From positions 1 to 64,000 of the forward strand of contig NZ_LHPC01000018.1 in NCBI RefSeq assembly GCF_001297125.1: a DNA stretch of 64,000 bases, read 5' to 3'. This document shows positions 9,000 to 18,264 of this stretch, piece after piece. The translations under genes were made by a program, and so were the position numbers. Each line of letters begins with the position of its first letter. The stretch's first letter is position 1. This DNA is from Pseudomonas sp. RIT-PI-q (GTDB lineage: Bacteria; Pseudomonadota; Gammaproteobacteria; Pseudomonadales; Pseudomonadaceae). Below the pieces are notes generated by a model. It searched no databases, was not told where the DNA came from, and worked only from the letters and a program-made list of their open reading frames with translations.

Positions 9000-10235
9000 T
9001 CACTCCAACGCCCTGAGCCGGGCCTCGATAAACCGCCGCTCCGGCACCTGCTGCGTCAACTCCAACGCGCGCTCATACGCCGCACGCGCCTCCTCGACCC
9101 GCCCCAACTGCCGACAAAACTCCGCCCGCGCCGAATGCGCCAAGTGGTAATCGAGTAATTCACCGCGACCCAGAATCGCCTCGACCAGCGTCAGCCCCAC
9201 TAACGGTCCATCCCGCTTCGACAGCGCCGCCGCACGGTTCAACTCGATCACCGGCGACGGCACGGCCTGCAGCAGCACGTCATACAGCCCGACAATTTCC
9301 ACCCAATCGGTCTCCCCCACCGACGGCGCTTCGGCATGCACCGCCGCGATGGCCGCTTGCAGGCAATAAGGCCCGAACCGCCGAGTGGTCAGCGCCCGCT
9401 CCACCAGCGCACAGCCTTCGGCAATCATCCCCGCGTCCCACAACGAGCGGTCCTGCTCATCCAGCACAATCAACTCACCGCTGGTTGAGGTCCGCGCCGG
9501 GCGACGCGACTCATGCAACAGCATCAGTGCCAGTAGCCCCATGACTTCCGGCTCGGGCAGTAACTCCATCAATAACCGTCCCAGGCGAATCGCTTCGCGG
9601 GTCAGGTCCTCACGGGTCAGTTCAGTGCCGATGGACGCCGAATACCCTTCGTTGAACACCAGGTAAATCACCCGCAATACGCTGTCGAGGCGCTCGGGCA
9701 ATTCGGCCAGGGTGGGTACTTGATAAGGGATTTTCGCGTCGCGGATTTTCGCTTTGGCGCGCACGATGCGCTGGGCGATGGTGGCCGGTGCGGAGAGGAA
9801 GGCCCGAGCGATTTCCTCAGTGGTCAGGTCGCAGACTTCCCGCAGCGTCAACGGAACCTGGGCGTCTGCCGCGAGTGCCGGGTGACAACAGGTGAAGATC
9901 AGGCGCAGGCGATCGTCTTCCACGTCTTCGTCACTCCAGTCGGCCTGCTCCAGCGCCTCCAGTTGAGCGATCAACATCGGCTGCGACGCGGTGAAACGTG
10001 CGCGCCGACGCAACGTATCAATGGCTTTGAAGCGCCCGGTGGACACCAGCCAGGCGCGCGGATTGTCCGGCACACCGTCACGCTGCCAGCGCTCGACCGC
10101 CACGAAAAATGCCTCGTGCAAGGCCTCTTCCGCGAGGTCGAAATCGCCGAGCAAGCGGATCAGGGTCGCCAGGATTCGCCGCGAATCTTCGCGATAAACC
10201 TGCTCGACCCGAGCCGTCACTGTCACGCCAGGCAT
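9000..10235 (-). CDS. ECF42-type RNA polymerase sigma factor with C-terminal extension
   Basis: Sigma factor of 411 aa, about twice the length of ordinary ECF sigmas. Region 2 is near residues 15-75 (LIRLLGDFDLAEEALHEAF, NPRAWLVSTGRFKAIDTLRR) and region 4 near 110-165 (LTLREVCDLTTEEIARAFL). The remaining ~240 residues form the DUF6596/TPR-like extension typical of ECF42. ATG at 10235 overlaps the stop codon of the AHSA1 gene by one base (TGATG), so the two are translationally coupled. ECF42 members have no anti-sigma factor and are encoded beside DGPF/YCII proteins, as here. The extension probably controls activity. Confidence 0.93.
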   Translation of the reverse strand: MPGVTVTARVEQVYREDSRRILATLIRLLGDFDLAEEALHEAFFVAVERWQRDGVPDNPRAWLVSTGRFKAIDTLRRRARFTASQPMLIAQLEALEQADWSDEDVEDDRLRLIFTCCHPALAADAQVPLTLREVCDLTTEEIARAFLSAPATIAQRIVRAKAKIRDAKIPYQVPTLAELPERLDSVLRVIYLVFNEGYSASIGTELTREDLTREAIRLGRLLMELLPEPEVMGLLALMLLHESRRPARTSTSGELIVLDEQDRSLWDAGMIAEGCALVERALTTRRFGPYCLQAAIAAVHAEAPSVGETDWVEIVGLYDVLLQAVPSPVIELNRAAALSKRDGPLVGLTLVEAILGRGELLDYHLAHSARAEFCRQLGRVEEARAAYERALELTQQVPERRFIEARLRALE

Positions 10236-10726
10236 CAGTCCGGCATGCCTTCGGTCACCAGCGTCACCAGCCGATCCAGGCTTTGCCCCCAACCGTCGTG
10301 AAAACCCATGGCCTCGTGAGCCTGCCGATCCTCTTCGGACCAGTGCATGGCGCGAGCGGTGTAGAGGGTTTTGCCGTCTCGGTCTTCGAGGGTCACTTCG
10401 GCGCTCATGAAGGGTTTTCCCGACGGAATCCAGCCGGGAATGAAGGCATCGGTAAAGACCAACCGTTCAGGGGCGACGATCTCCAGAAACACGCCCATGG
10501 TCGGGTACTCGGTGCCGTCCGGCGCGCGCATCAGGGTGCGAAACTGGCCACCGACCCACAGGTCCATTTCGCACTCGGGGGTGGTCATGCCGTGGGGCCC
10601 CCACCACTGCACGAGCAAGGCCGGCTCGGTCCAGGCGCGGAAGATTTTGCGGCGCGGTGCATCGATCAGACGGCTGATGGATAACTCGAACGCGGCAGGC
10701 TGTTTTTTATAGGGTTGCGGGCTCAT
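10235..10726 (-). CDS. SRPBCC/AHSA1-family protein
   Basis: Cytosolic ligand-binding-fold protein of 163 aa with the START-like signature FELSISRLIDAPRRKIFRAWTE near residues 12-34 and a C-terminal QSLDRLVTLVTE helix. Its function is unknown; relatives are often encoded with DGPF proteins and ECF sigmas. It is the middle gene of a probable operon, 27 bases after the DGPF gene and overlapping the sigma gene. Confidence 0.88.
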   Translation of the reverse strand: MSPQPYKKQPAAFELSISRLIDAPRRKIFRAWTEPALLVQWWGPHGMTTPECEMDLWVGGQFRTLMRAPDGTEYPTMGVFLEIVAPERLVFTDAFIPGWIPSGKPFMSAEVTLEDRDGKTLYTARAMHWSEEDRQAHEAMGFHDGWGQSLDRLVTLVTEGMPD

Positions 10727-10752
10727 GGGCTCTCCTGTCTTGTGATTGTTAT

Positions 10753-11097
10753 TCAGGGATTCAACTGGCGAACGGGACGCACCTCGACGCAGCCGACCCG
10801 GGCCGCCGGGATGTTGCCGGCGACCTGGATCGCTTCATTGAGGTCCTTGGCATCGATCAGGTAGAAGCCGGCCAACTGCTCCTTGGTTTCGGCGAACGGG
10901 CCGTCGGTGATCGACATTTTGCCGTTGCGCATGCGCACGGTGGTGGCGGTCTGCACCGACTCCAGCGCCTCGGCGGCGATCATTCGGCCGCTGCCCTGGA
11001 TCGACTCGGCGTAGGCCATGCACTCGGCGTCTTTCGGGCTTTCGGGCAGCGAGTGCAGTTCGCGCTCGCTGCTGTAGACCAGGCATAAATACTTCAT
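10753..11097 (-). CDS. YCII-related DGPF-domain protein
   Basis: Small 114-aa dimeric alpha/beta-barrel type protein with the diagnostic ITDGPFAETKEQLAGFYLID segment (about residues 62-81). DGPF proteins are the regular partners of ECF41/42 sigma factors and are often their regulatory targets; the biochemical role is unknown. It is the first gene of the sigma factor operon, with a GGAG-type ribosome site before the ATG. Confidence 0.9.
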   Translation of the reverse strand: MKYLCLVYSSERELHSLPESPKDAECMAYAESIQGSGRMIAAEALESVQTATTVRMRNGKMSITDGPFAETKEQLAGFYLIDAKDLNEAIQVAGNIPAARVGCVEVRPVRQLNP

Positions 11098-11194
11098 GGA
11101 GGCTCTCCATTTCTTGGGGCTCAGCCCGAACCGAACTGATCAACTATGGCTGCAGTTTGCTGCTTTCGCGACATTCCCGACGACCAGCCGGCCC

Positions 11195-11620
11195 TCAAGG
11201 TTCCAGGTTGAACAAGGTCGTGCCGCTCATCATGTCGAACGGCGCCGACCAGTGTTCGTGAACGATGCGCCATTGCCCCTCGTCGCGCCGATAGCAGGCG
11301 GTCACGCGCATCCAGCAGGCCTGGGTTTCACCTTTCTCGTTGGTGCCGCCGCAATGGGCCAGCCAATGGGCGAAGGCAATGTGTTCGTCCGCGACGATGT
11401 TCATGTGGTCGAAGTCAAACTTGTGCGCGCCCTGGCACATTTCCATGCATTCCTGCCAATGCGCGCGGTAGGCGGCCTTGCCGCGAAATTGCAGGGCCTT
11501 GACCGCGTCGTAGGAGACGATGTCCTCGGCGTACAGGGGCATGAGTTTCTCGATGTCCTTGGCGATGACCGCCTGACGATACGTGTCGATCAGGGTCTGG
11601 ATTTCGTGGGTCGCGTTCAT
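11195..11620 (-). CDS. NTF2/SnoaL-like domain protein
   Basis: A 141-aa protein with the cone-shaped NTF2-like fold (MNATHEIQTLIDTYRQAVIA, LMPLYAEDIVSYDA, WRIVHEHWSAPFD). This resembles the SgcJ/ketosteroid-isomerase-like families, with no assigned reaction. ATG at 11620 has a GGAG site, and upstream residues are not conserved-looking. It lies 97 bases before the DGPF gene on the same strand and may be co-transcribed with the ECF42 group. Confidence 0.85.
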   Translation of the reverse strand: MNATHEIQTLIDTYRQAVIAKDIEKLMPLYAEDIVSYDAVKALQFRGKAAYRAHWQECMEMCQGAHKFDFDHMNIVADEHIAFAHWLAHCGGTNEKGETQACWMRVTACYRRDEGQWRIVHEHWSAPFDMMSGTTLFNLEP

Positions 11621-11761
11621 GGTGGTTCTCCGTGGTTTTTGGTGTGAAGACACCCTTAGTCGTCTGGCGCAAAGCCAAATCGACAGTCCAAATAAAAATA
11701 ATCCAGGAACGCAAACTCGTTAGAATTCGAAGCACATTCATGTTGGAAAAAGGACACTCCA

Positions 11762-12247
11762 GTGACAACCCGACTCGTGCCTTACGAATGCCTGAACGCG
11801 CGCCAGCGCCAGCAGGTCGAGGCCATTGAAGTTCACAAGGAACAAATCAAATTCTCCGGCGACATTCACGGTGCCTTGCACACCTTGCTGTCCAAACCCG
11901 GCCCCGGCGTCAAAGGATTTGCCCTGCTGGCCGAGGAGGTTCCTGTCGCCTTCCTGCTGCTCAAACGCCCGCCGGTCCTGCCCGCCTGGGCCGATGAACA
12001 CAGCGCCACCCTGCATGCCTTGCAGGTCGATCAACGAGCCCAGGGCAAAGGGTACGGCAAGGCCTGTTTGCAAGCCTTGCCCGACGTGGCGCGCCAGGCC
12101 TGGCCACACATCAAAGCGCTGGAATTGTCGGTGGATGCAGACAACGAGGCCGCCATCGCGCTCTATGCAAAATTCGGCTGGGTCGACAGCGGCGAAGCCT
12201 ACAAGGGCCGGATCGGCTACGAACGGCGCATGAGTCTGGTTTTCTGA
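11762..12247 (+). CDS. GNAT-family N-acetyltransferase
   Basis: A 161-aa acetyl-CoA-dependent acyltransferase. The acetyl-CoA-binding segment is LQVDQRAQGKGYGKACLQAL (about 87-106, with the Q/RxxGxG/A motif), then LELSVDADNEAAIALYAKFGW. The start is GTG at 11762. It probably forms an operon with the next gene, 7 bases downstream. The acceptor substrate is unknown. Confidence 0.88.
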   Translation: MTTRLVPYECLNARQRQQVEAIEVHKEQIKFSGDIHGALHTLLSKPGPGVKGFALLAEEVPVAFLLLKRPPVLPAWADEHSATLHALQVDQRAQGKGYGKACLQALPDVARQAWPHIKALELSVDADNEAAIALYAKFGWVDSGEAYKGRIGYERRMSLVF

Positions 12248-12254
12248 GGTGGTT

Positions 12255-12860
12255 ATGCTCGACAGCATCGAAGCACTGGAAGCGATCTACGGCCAACCTC
12301 ACGACCGCGCCGTTCGCAAGCAAATCCCCTTTCTCAACGAGGACTACCAGGCGATGGTCCGCGCCTCGCCGCTGGTGATTATCAGCTCGGTCGGCCCCGA
12401 CGGCCTGGACGGCTCACCCCGTGGCGACTTGCCGGGCTTCGTGCGGATCATCGATGAGCGGACACTGGCGATCCCGGATCGGCCCGGCAACAACCGCATC
12501 GACACCTTGCGCAACGTCGTGCTCGATTCGCGGGTGTCGCTGCTGTTCATCATTCCGGGGATCGGCGAGACGTTGCGGGTCAACGGTACGGCGCAGATCA
12601 GCGCCGAACCCGAGCTACTGGAGAGTTTTTCGGTCAACGGCAAACCGGCGCGCACGGTGATGCTGGTCACGGTGGAAGCGGCGTTTTTCCACTGTTCGAA
12701 AGCGATGGTGCGTTCGGACTTGTGGAACCCGCACAAGCATTTGGATCGCTCGGCACTGCCGACGGCGGGGGCGTTTCACAAGCGGCTGAATGACGGGCAG
12801 TTCGATGCCGAGGCGTATGACCGGGAAGCGCCGGTGAGGGTCCGCGACAGCCTCTACTGA
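12255..12860 (+). CDS. Pyridoxamine 5'-phosphate oxidase-like FMN protein
   Basis: Split-barrel flavin-binding protein of 201 aa (FLNEDYQAMVRASPLVIIS, DGSPRGDLPGFVRI, IPDRPGNNRIDTLRNV, LFIIPGIGETLRVNG). It belongs to the MSMEG_1061-type PNPOx-like group rather than true PdxH. The ATG at 12255 is preferred over the GTG at 12249. It follows the GNAT gene closely and probably shares its transcript. Substrate unknown. Confidence 0.85.
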   Translation: MLDSIEALEAIYGQPHDRAVRKQIPFLNEDYQAMVRASPLVIISSVGPDGLDGSPRGDLPGFVRIIDERTLAIPDRPGNNRIDTLRNVVLDSRVSLLFIIPGIGETLRVNGTAQISAEPELLESFSVNGKPARTVMLVTVEAAFFHCSKAMVRSDLWNPHKHLDRSALPTAGAFHKRLNDGQFDAEAYDREAPVRVRDSLY

Positions 12861-12876
12861 CAAACACATTCCCCCG

Positions 12877-12975
12877 GTAGGAGCTGTCGAGTGAAACGAG
12901 GCTGCGATCTTTTGATCTTGTTTTATAAGATCACGATCAAAAGATCGCAGCCTCGTTTCACTCGACAGCTCCTAC
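12877..12975. repeat. REP pair, family D variant
   Basis: Near-perfect palindrome with arms GTAGGAGCTGTCGAGTGAAA and GAGGCTGCGATCTTTTGATC, between the convergent PNPOx-like and GNAT genes. A second copy of this variant is at 28218-28330. Confidence 0.88.
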
Positions 12976-12998
12976 AGGGGATTGGGTTGGGGTTGGGT

Positions 12999-13487
12999 TT
13001 ATAGCTCCAGCACCATTTCATGCCACGCCATACCGCCGTGATCAGAGGCCGATGGCTTGATGTAGGCGAAGCCGAACCCGGCGTAGAGCGGTATGTGCCG
13101 TTCCTTGCACATCAGGTTGATGCTGACTTTATTCAGTGCCCGCATCCGCTCGATGAATTCAACCATCAAGCGTTTTGCCAGGCCTTGCCCCTGATAATCC
13201 GGGTGCACCACCACCGACATGATCACCACATGAGGCCCGGCCGGGTCGTGGCCGATCAGTTCCTTGAAGGCTTCGTCCGACATTTCCACCTGAAACGCCG
13301 CACCGGAGTTGATGAAACCGGCGACAACGCCGTCCACTTCGGCCACGATAAAACCCTCTGGCCAAGTGGCGATACGAGTGGCGATTTTCTCGCGGGTCGC
13401 GGCTTCGTCGCCTTCGTAGGCAACGGTTTCGATGGCGTAGCAGCGGTCCAGATCAGCAGGCGTGACGTTGCGGATGACGGTGTTCAT
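12999..13487 (-). CDS. GNAT-family N-acetyltransferase
   Basis: A 162-aa acyltransferase. VHPDYQGQGLAKRLMVEFIERM (about 96-117) is the acetyl-CoA motif, followed by LMCKERHIPLYAGFGF. The C-terminal part (KPSASDHGGMAWHEMVLEL) resembles the arylalkylamine N-acetyltransferase-like subgroup. Single gene between a REP pair and the GyrI-like gene; substrate unknown. Confidence 0.88.
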   Translation of the reverse strand: MNTVIRNVTPADLDRCYAIETVAYEGDEAATREKIATRIATWPEGFIVAEVDGVVAGFINSGAAFQVEMSDEAFKELIGHDPAGPHVVIMSVVVHPDYQGQGLAKRLMVEFIERMRALNKVSINLMCKERHIPLYAGFGFAYIKPSASDHGGMAWHEMVLEL

Positions 13488-13542
13488 GGCGACTCGGGAT
13501 CAACGTGGGAAGGCCGCCGATCATAAATGAGCTTCAGCACGA

Positions 13543-13577
13543 CATCGAGAGGCGAATCACTGAGCCGCCTCTCGATG
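13543..13577. terminator. 12-bp stem hairpin after the GyrI-like gene
   Basis: A perfect inverted repeat, CATCGAGAGGCG / CGCCTCTCGATG, with an 11-base loop lies immediately downstream of the minus-strand GyrI-like gene. No U run follows, so it may rely on Rho or act as an RNA-stability hairpin. Confidence 0.5.
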
Positions 13578-13583
13578 CGTTCA

Positions 13584-14069
13584 TTACGGTTTGAGCGGCA
13601 GCCAGATTTCCAGCACACCGGTGTTGAGCTTCGGGTTGAAGTCTTCGCTGTAGCGTTCGAACTCCGGGGCGTCCGCCGCTTGATAACCGGACTGCGGCAG
13701 CCAGGTTTTCCAGATGTACTGAAAGGTCTGCGGCAAGGTATCCAGAGAGCCCTTGTGCTCGAATACCGCGTAATGCTGGGGCTGAACCTCGACCCAGCGG
13801 TACTTGTCGGGCAGGTCGTCGAGCTTGCTGATTTCAACGCCGGCGATGTATTCGAAGCCGCCCTTGCCATCCGGATTGCAGCAGATGCCGTAGGTCACTT
13901 CGCTTTTTTGACCGGGAATCCGGCCAATTTCGGGTATGAACTTCTCCCATAAGTCAGGGATTTCTTTGGTCGTATTCGCAGTGAATCGTCCGCCAAGCCC
14001 TGCAATGAGCAGGAAGTGCCCGTGCTCGAAGCGAGGCTTGGCCGGTTCGATGCCTGTTTGCTCATCCAT
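13584..14069 (-). CDS. GyrI-like (AraC effector-binding) domain protein
   Basis: A 161-aa stand-alone GyrI-like small-molecule-binding domain, as in the effector domains of AraC and BmrR regulators and in SbmC. Recognisable parts are the N-terminal FEHGHFLLIAGLGGRF strand, the central YGICCNPDGKGGFEYIAGVEI and the C-terminal TGVLEIWLPLKP. There is no DNA-binding domain. Function is unknown; relatives bind cyclic amphipathic compounds or hydrolyse electrophilic drugs. Confidence 0.88.
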   Translation of the reverse strand: MDEQTGIEPAKPRFEHGHFLLIAGLGGRFTANTTKEIPDLWEKFIPEIGRIPGQKSEVTYGICCNPDGKGGFEYIAGVEISKLDDLPDKYRWVEVQPQHYAVFEHKGSLDTLPQTFQYIWKTWLPQSGYQAADAPEFERYSEDFNPKLNTGVLEIWLPLKP

Positions 14070-14136
14070 GACTCAACTCCTGGAACTAAAAAGTGGGTTC
14101 GGCTGGGAGTATAGAAGCCAAACCAGATTCGCCCAC

Positions 14137-14799
14137 TTACAGCGTGTGCAACTGTTCGACGGCGCCGGAGCCGACGAACTCGTTGTACCCCGATAGGATC
14201 ACGTAGACCGCGAAATAGCAGAAGATCGCCGCCGATGCCATGTACGAATAACGCAGCAGTTTGTCACCCAGCAATTTGCCGCCGTGGCTCGCCGCAAAGC
14301 ATAAAGCGACACACCAAAGCACGCCGGCGCACAGAAACCCGCCAAGAAACAGCGCCGAACTGAGGGCTCCACCGCCGCCGGACCGGGCGATCAATGTGCC
14401 GCCCACCGCCGCGAACCAGAGAATGGCGCTGGGGGACGACATGGCGAGGAAGATCCCGCGAAAAAACTCCTTGCGGTGCGAGTTCTGCCCCACTTCTGCG
14501 GTCTGTGCCAGCACCGCTTCGTGGTGGATCGCCGAATAAATCATCTTCGCCGCGAAATACACCAGCAGCGCCGACCCGCCGATCCACAGCACCCAACGGA
14601 CGGTTTCGTATTGCAGCAAAACGGTCATGCCCGCCAACGCCAGCACCGCGTAGATCAGGTCACCGACACATGTCCCCAACCCCAGGGCAAAGCCTTGAAA
14701 ATAGCCGCGTTGCATCGCCAGCGTGATCATCGCGATGTTGGCCACGCCGATGTCCAGGCACAGCGAAAGGCTCAGCAAGAAGCCACTGCTAAATTCCAT
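14137..14799 (-). CDS. LysE-family exporter
   Basis: Inner-membrane exporter of 220 aa with about six hydrophobic segments and the LysE-type N-terminus ([20 protein letters not shown] followed by [20 protein letters not shown]). Members export amino acids or related small molecules. ATG at 14799 is chosen over the TTG one codon upstream. It is divergent from the alaC gene, 139 bases away, which is suggestive of amino-acid metabolism. Confidence 0.88.
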   Translation of the reverse strand: MEFSSGFLLSLSLCLDIGVANIAMITLAMQRGYFQGFALGLGTCVGDLIYAVLALAGMTVLLQYETVRWVLWIGGSALLVYFAAKMIYSAIHHEAVLAQTAEVGQNSHRKEFFRGIFLAMSSPSAILWFAAVGGTLIARSGGGGALSSALFLGGFLCAGVLWCVALCFAASHGGKLLGDKLLRYSYMASAAIFCYFAVYVILSGYNEFVGSGAVEQLHTL

Positions 14800-14938
14800 C
14801 AACCGATTTCCTTCGGAAAAATTTGTTTACATAGTCGCTGGACAGTTTGCCACATCAGCCCTTACATTCCGCCACAGGCCACCGCAGTGGCCAGCGTCGC
14901 TCGGACGGTTCCGGGCGCTCACGTTATCCGAGGCAACA

Positions 14939-16156
14939 ATGGCTAACCCAGGTTCGCCGCGCCGCTTTGCGCGCATAGATCGACTCCCCCCTTACGTATT
15001 CAACATCACTGCCGAGCTGAAGATGGCCGCCCGTCGTCGTGGCGAAGACATCATCGACTTCAGCATGGGCAACCCTGACGGCCCTACTCCGCCGCACATC
15101 GTCGAAAAACTGGTTACCGTCGCCCAGCGCGAAGACACCCACGGCTACTCCACGTCCAAGGGTATTCCGCGCCTGCGCCGGGCGATTTCCAACTGGTACA
15201 AGGATCGCTACGCGGTCGACATCGACCCGGAAAGCGAAGCCATCGTGACCATCGGTTCCAAGGAAGGCCTGGCGCATTTGATGCTGGCCACCCTCGACCA
15301 GGGCGACACCGTGCTGGTGCCGAACCCGAGCTACCCGATCCACATCTACGGCGCGGTGATTGCCGGCGCCCAGGTGCGTTCGGTGCCGCTGATTCCCGGC
15401 GTGGATTTCTTCGCCGAACTGGAAAGTGCGATTCGCGGTTCGATCCCGAAGCCGAAGATGATGATCCTCGGCTTTCCGTCCAACCCTACCGCGCAATGCG
15501 TGGAACTGGATTTCTTCGAGCGGGTGATCGCCCTCGCCAAGCAGTACGACGTGTTGGTGGTGCACGACCTGGCTTACGCCGACATCGTCTACGACGGCTG
15601 GAAAGCCCCGTCGATCATGCAAGTACCGGGCGCCAAGGACATCGCGGTGGAGTTTTTCACCCTGTCCAAGAGCTACAACATGGCGGGCTGGCGCATCGGT
15701 TTCATGGTCGGTAACGCTGAACTGGTCAACGCCCTGGCGCGGATCAAGAGCTACCACGACTACGGCACGTTTACGCCGCTGCAAGTCGCGGCGATTGCGG
15801 CGCTGGAAGGCGATCAACAGTGCGTCAAAGACATCGCCGAGCAATACCGGCAGCGTCGCAACGTGCTGGTCAAAGGCCTGCATGAATTGGGCTGGATGGT
15901 CGAGAACCCGAAAGCGTCGATGTACGTCTGGGCGAAGATTCCCGACGCTTACGCGCACCTGGGCTCGCTGGAATTCGCCAAGAAGCTGCTCGCCGAGGCC
16001 AAGGTCTGCGTCTCGCCGGGTGTCGGGTTTGGGGAGTATGGGGATGATCATGTGCGCTTCGCGCTGATCGAAAACCAGGACCGGATTCGTCAGGCCGTGC
16101 GCGGGATTCGCGGGATGTTCCGGGCGGATGGGCTGGTCAGCAAAACCAGCGCCTGA
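14939..16156 (+). CDS. alaC: Alanine aminotransferase AlaC
   Basis: PLP-dependent class I aminotransferase of 405 aa, interconverting alanine/2-oxoglutarate and pyruvate/glutamate. The motifs NPSYP at 129-133, SNPTA at 181-185, Asp210 (which pairs with the PLP nitrogen) and the Schiff-base Lys244 in [10 protein letters not shown] are visible. The N-terminus ([19 protein letters not shown]) matches AlaC closely. A frame is open back to 14723, but ATG at 14939 gives the family start. Confidence 0.93.
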   Translation: MANPGSPRRFARIDRLPPYVFNITAELKMAARRRGEDIIDFSMGNPDGPTPPHIVEKLVTVAQREDTHGYSTSKGIPRLRRAISNWYKDRYAVDIDPESEAIVTIGSKEGLAHLMLATLDQGDTVLVPNPSYPIHIYGAVIAGAQVRSVPLIPGVDFFAELESAIRGSIPKPKMMILGFPSNPTAQCVELDFFERVIALAKQYDVLVVHDLAYADIVYDGWKAPSIMQVPGAKDIAVEFFTLSKSYNMAGWRIGFMVGNAELVNALARIKSYHDYGTFTPLQVAAIAALEGDQQCVKDIAEQYRQRRNVLVKGLHELGWMVENPKASMYVWAKIPDAYAHLGSLEFAKKLLAEAKVCVSPGVGFGEYGDDHVRFALIENQDRIRQAVRGIRGMFRADGLVSKTSA

Positions 16157-16166
16157 AGCAAAAACC

Positions 16167-16256
16167 TGTAGGAGCTGGCTTGCCAGCGAAGAGGGCCTGA
16201 CATTCAACATTGATGTTGACTGTCAGGCCGCTTTCGCTGGCAAGCCAGCTCCTACA
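16167..16256. repeat. REP pair, family C
   Basis: Inverted TGTAGGAGCTGGCTTGCCAG pair between the convergent alaC and gluconate permease genes, with an extra inner palindrome in the spacer (CCTGACA...TGTCAGG). Confidence 0.88.
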
Positions 16257-16274
16257 TTGGTTTTGCGGTGTTAC

Positions 16275-17627
16275 TTAGACGAACAGCGACAACAGCAGGA
16301 TAAAGCCCAGCGCAACGATGGACAGGATGGTTTCCATCGCGGTCCAGGTCTTGAAGGTTTCTGCCACGGTCATGTTGAAGTACTGCTTCACCAGCCAGAA
16401 ACCGGCGTCGTTGACGTGAGACAGGATCAACGAACCGGCACCGGTGGCCAACACCAGCAGTTCACGGTTCACACCCGGAATCATCCCCACCACCGGCACC
16501 ACGATGCCCGCGCCGGTAATGGTCGCCACGGTCGCCGAACCGGTGGCCACGCGAATCACCGCCGCCACCAGCCACGCCAGCAAAATTGGCGAGATCTGTG
16601 CGTTCACCGCCATGTGGCCGATCACGTCACCCACACCGCTGGTCACCAGCATCTGCTTGAAGCCACCGCCGGCACCGATAATCAAGATGATCGCGGCGGT
16701 CGGCGCAAGGCTGGCGTCGAGCAACTTGAGAATTTTGCTCGAGCCCATGCCCTGCTTGTGGCCAAAGGTGTACAGCGACAGCAGCAACGCCAGCAACAGT
16801 GCCGAAATCGGGTGACCGACCAGGTCCATGAAGGAGCGCGCGAAATTGCCTTCCGGCAACACCACGTCAGCAAAGGTCTTGAGCAACATCAGGAACACCG
16901 GCAGCAACACGGTGATCAGGGTGATGCTGAAGCTTGGCAGCTCTGCCGCATCCGGCTCGCGAGCCAGTTGATCCACCAGTTCCTGGTTGGGATGACCGGG
17001 AATGTACTTGGCAATGAAAGTGCCGTAGATCGGGCCGGCAATAATGGCGGTCGGCAGTGCAACGATCAGCCCGTAGAGAATGGTTTTACCGATGTCGGCA
17101 CCGAACACGCCGATGGCCAGCAACGGACCCGGGTGCGGCGGAACCAGACCGTGCACAGCGGACAGACCGGCCAGCAGCGGGATACCGATCTTGATGATCG
17201 ACACGCCGGTACGCCGGGCGACGATGAACACCAGCGGGATCAGCAGCACGAAACCGATTTCGAAGAACAGCGGAATACCGACCAGGAACGCGGCGAACAT
17301 CATCGCCCACTGCACTTTGTCCTTGCCGAACGCGCGAATCAGGGTCTGGGCAATCTGATCCGCCCCGCCCGATTCGGCCATCATTTTGCCGAGCATGGTG
17401 CCCAACGCGAGGATGATCCCGACGAAGCCGAGCACGCCACCGAAGCCGTCCTGGAACGCCTTGATGATGGTGCCGATCGGCATGCCGGAGGTCAGGCCGA
17501 GAAACGCGGCGGCAATGATCAGGGCAATGAAGGGATGGAGCTTGAACTTGGTGATCAGGACGATAAGCCCGATCACCGTGACCACTGCATCGAGCAGCAG
17601 GAACGTCTCGTGGGACATGCCAAACAT
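16275..17627 (-). CDS. gntP: Gluconate permease (GntP family)
   Basis: Gluconate:H+ symporter of 450 aa, exactly the family length, with about a dozen hydrophobic segments. GntP hallmarks include the conserved VPPHPGPLLAIGVFGADIG stretch and the C-terminal GSLILSHVNDAGFWLVK. The true start is ATG at 17627 with a GGAG site. Directly upstream of that site is a run of CAA/AAC triplets that looks like a Crc/Hfq motif. A TAGCGCT half-operator for GntR lies at 17687-17700. It follows gntK on the same strand. Confidence 0.94.
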   Translation of the reverse strand: MFGMSHETFLLLDAVVTVIGLIVLITKFKLHPFIALIIAAAFLGLTSGMPIGTIIKAFQDGFGGVLGFVGIILALGTMLGKMMAESGGADQIAQTLIRAFGKDKVQWAMMFAAFLVGIPLFFEIGFVLLIPLVFIVARRTGVSIIKIGIPLLAGLSAVHGLVPPHPGPLLAIGVFGADIGKTILYGLIVALPTAIIAGPIYGTFIAKYIPGHPNQELVDQLAREPDAAELPSFSITLITVLLPVFLMLLKTFADVVLPEGNFARSFMDLVGHPISALLLALLLSLYTFGHKQGMGSSKILKLLDASLAPTAAIILIIGAGGGFKQMLVTSGVGDVIGHMAVNAQISPILLAWLVAAVIRVATGSATVATITGAGIVVPVVGMIPGVNRELLVLATGAGSLILSHVNDAGFWLVKQYFNMTVAETFKTWTAMETILSIVALGFILLLSLFV

Positions 17628-17636
17628 TAGGGGTGT

Positions 17637-17657
17637 CTCCTGGTTGTTGTTGTTATT
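17637..17657 (-). promoter_or_regulatory. Catabolite-repression (CA) motif at the gntP ribosome site
   Basis: On the minus strand AATAACAACAACAACC is followed at once by the Shine-Dalgarno AGGAG of gntP. It fits the A-rich AAnAAnAA motif to which Hfq and Crc bind to block translation in pseudomonads. Confidence 0.7.
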
Positions 17658-17686
17658 AAAGCGGGTAATTCGCAAGCCATCAGGAC

Positions 17687-17700
17687 AGCGCTATCTCTCG
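17687..17700 (-). promoter_or_regulatory. Partial GntR operator upstream of gntP
   Basis: Minus strand CGAGAGATAGCGCT shares the TAGCGCT core with the two stronger sites at 18265 and 18416, but the other half is degenerate. It lies about 60 bases upstream of the gntP start. Confidence 0.5.
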
Positions 17701-17709
17701 GAGCAAAAC

Positions 17710-18243
17710 TCATACGGCGAGTTTCAGGCCATGTTCAAGCCACCAGTGGTGTGCCTGAACGGCCAATTCGTCGACGCTGTGGGTTGAGGCATCGAGGGCC
17801 AGCGTCAATGGCTCGCCAACGGGGGATTCGAGGGTCGCGAACTGGCTTTCGATCAACGTCGACGGCATGAAGTGACCCGGGCGGTGCGACACACGATCGG
17901 CGGCGACTTCAGGGGTCAGCTCAAGGAACACGAAGCCCAGGCCCGGCAAGGCGCTGCGCAGACGTTCGCGGTAAATGTGTTTGAGGGCCGAGCAGGTCAA
18001 CACCGGGCGCTGGCCCTGGGCGTCAACGCGGCGCAATTCATCGCACAGGCTGTCGAGCCAGCCGGCACGGTCTTCGTCGTTCAGGGGGATCCCCGCGCTC
18101 ATCTTTTCGATATTGGCGGCAGGGTGGAAAGTGTCGCCTTCAATGGCGGTCGCGCCGCTGAGTTGGCACAAGGCCTCGCTGACACAAGTCTTGCCGCAAC
18201 CGGCAACGCCCATGATGACCAGGGCGGTGATGGGATGATTCAT
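17710..18243 (-). CDS. gntK: Gluconokinase
   Basis: ATP-dependent kinase making 6-phosphogluconate from gluconate, 177 aa, the usual size. The Walker A loop GVAGCGKT is at about 12-19. EGDTFHPAANIEKMSAGIPLNDEDRAGWL, conserved in GntK, follows, then LTCSALKHIYRERLR and SHRPGHFMP. It is the first gene of gntK-gntP; a GntR-type operator lies 22 bases upstream of its start codon. Confidence 0.96.
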   Translation of the reverse strand: MNHPITALVIMGVAGCGKTCVSEALCQLSGATAIEGDTFHPAANIEKMSAGIPLNDEDRAGWLDSLCDELRRVDAQGQRPVLTCSALKHIYRERLRSALPGLGFVFLELTPEVAADRVSHRPGHFMPSTLIESQFATLESPVGEPLTLALDASTHSVDELAVQAHHWWLEHGLKLAV

Positions 18244-18264
18244 GTAACACCTCAGCGCGCAGAC

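Noticed and set aside
16128..17630. 500-codon open frame antisense to gntP
   Set aside because: Low-complexity His/Gln/Asp-rich translation caused by GC-rich codon bias; gntP is well supported on the other strand.
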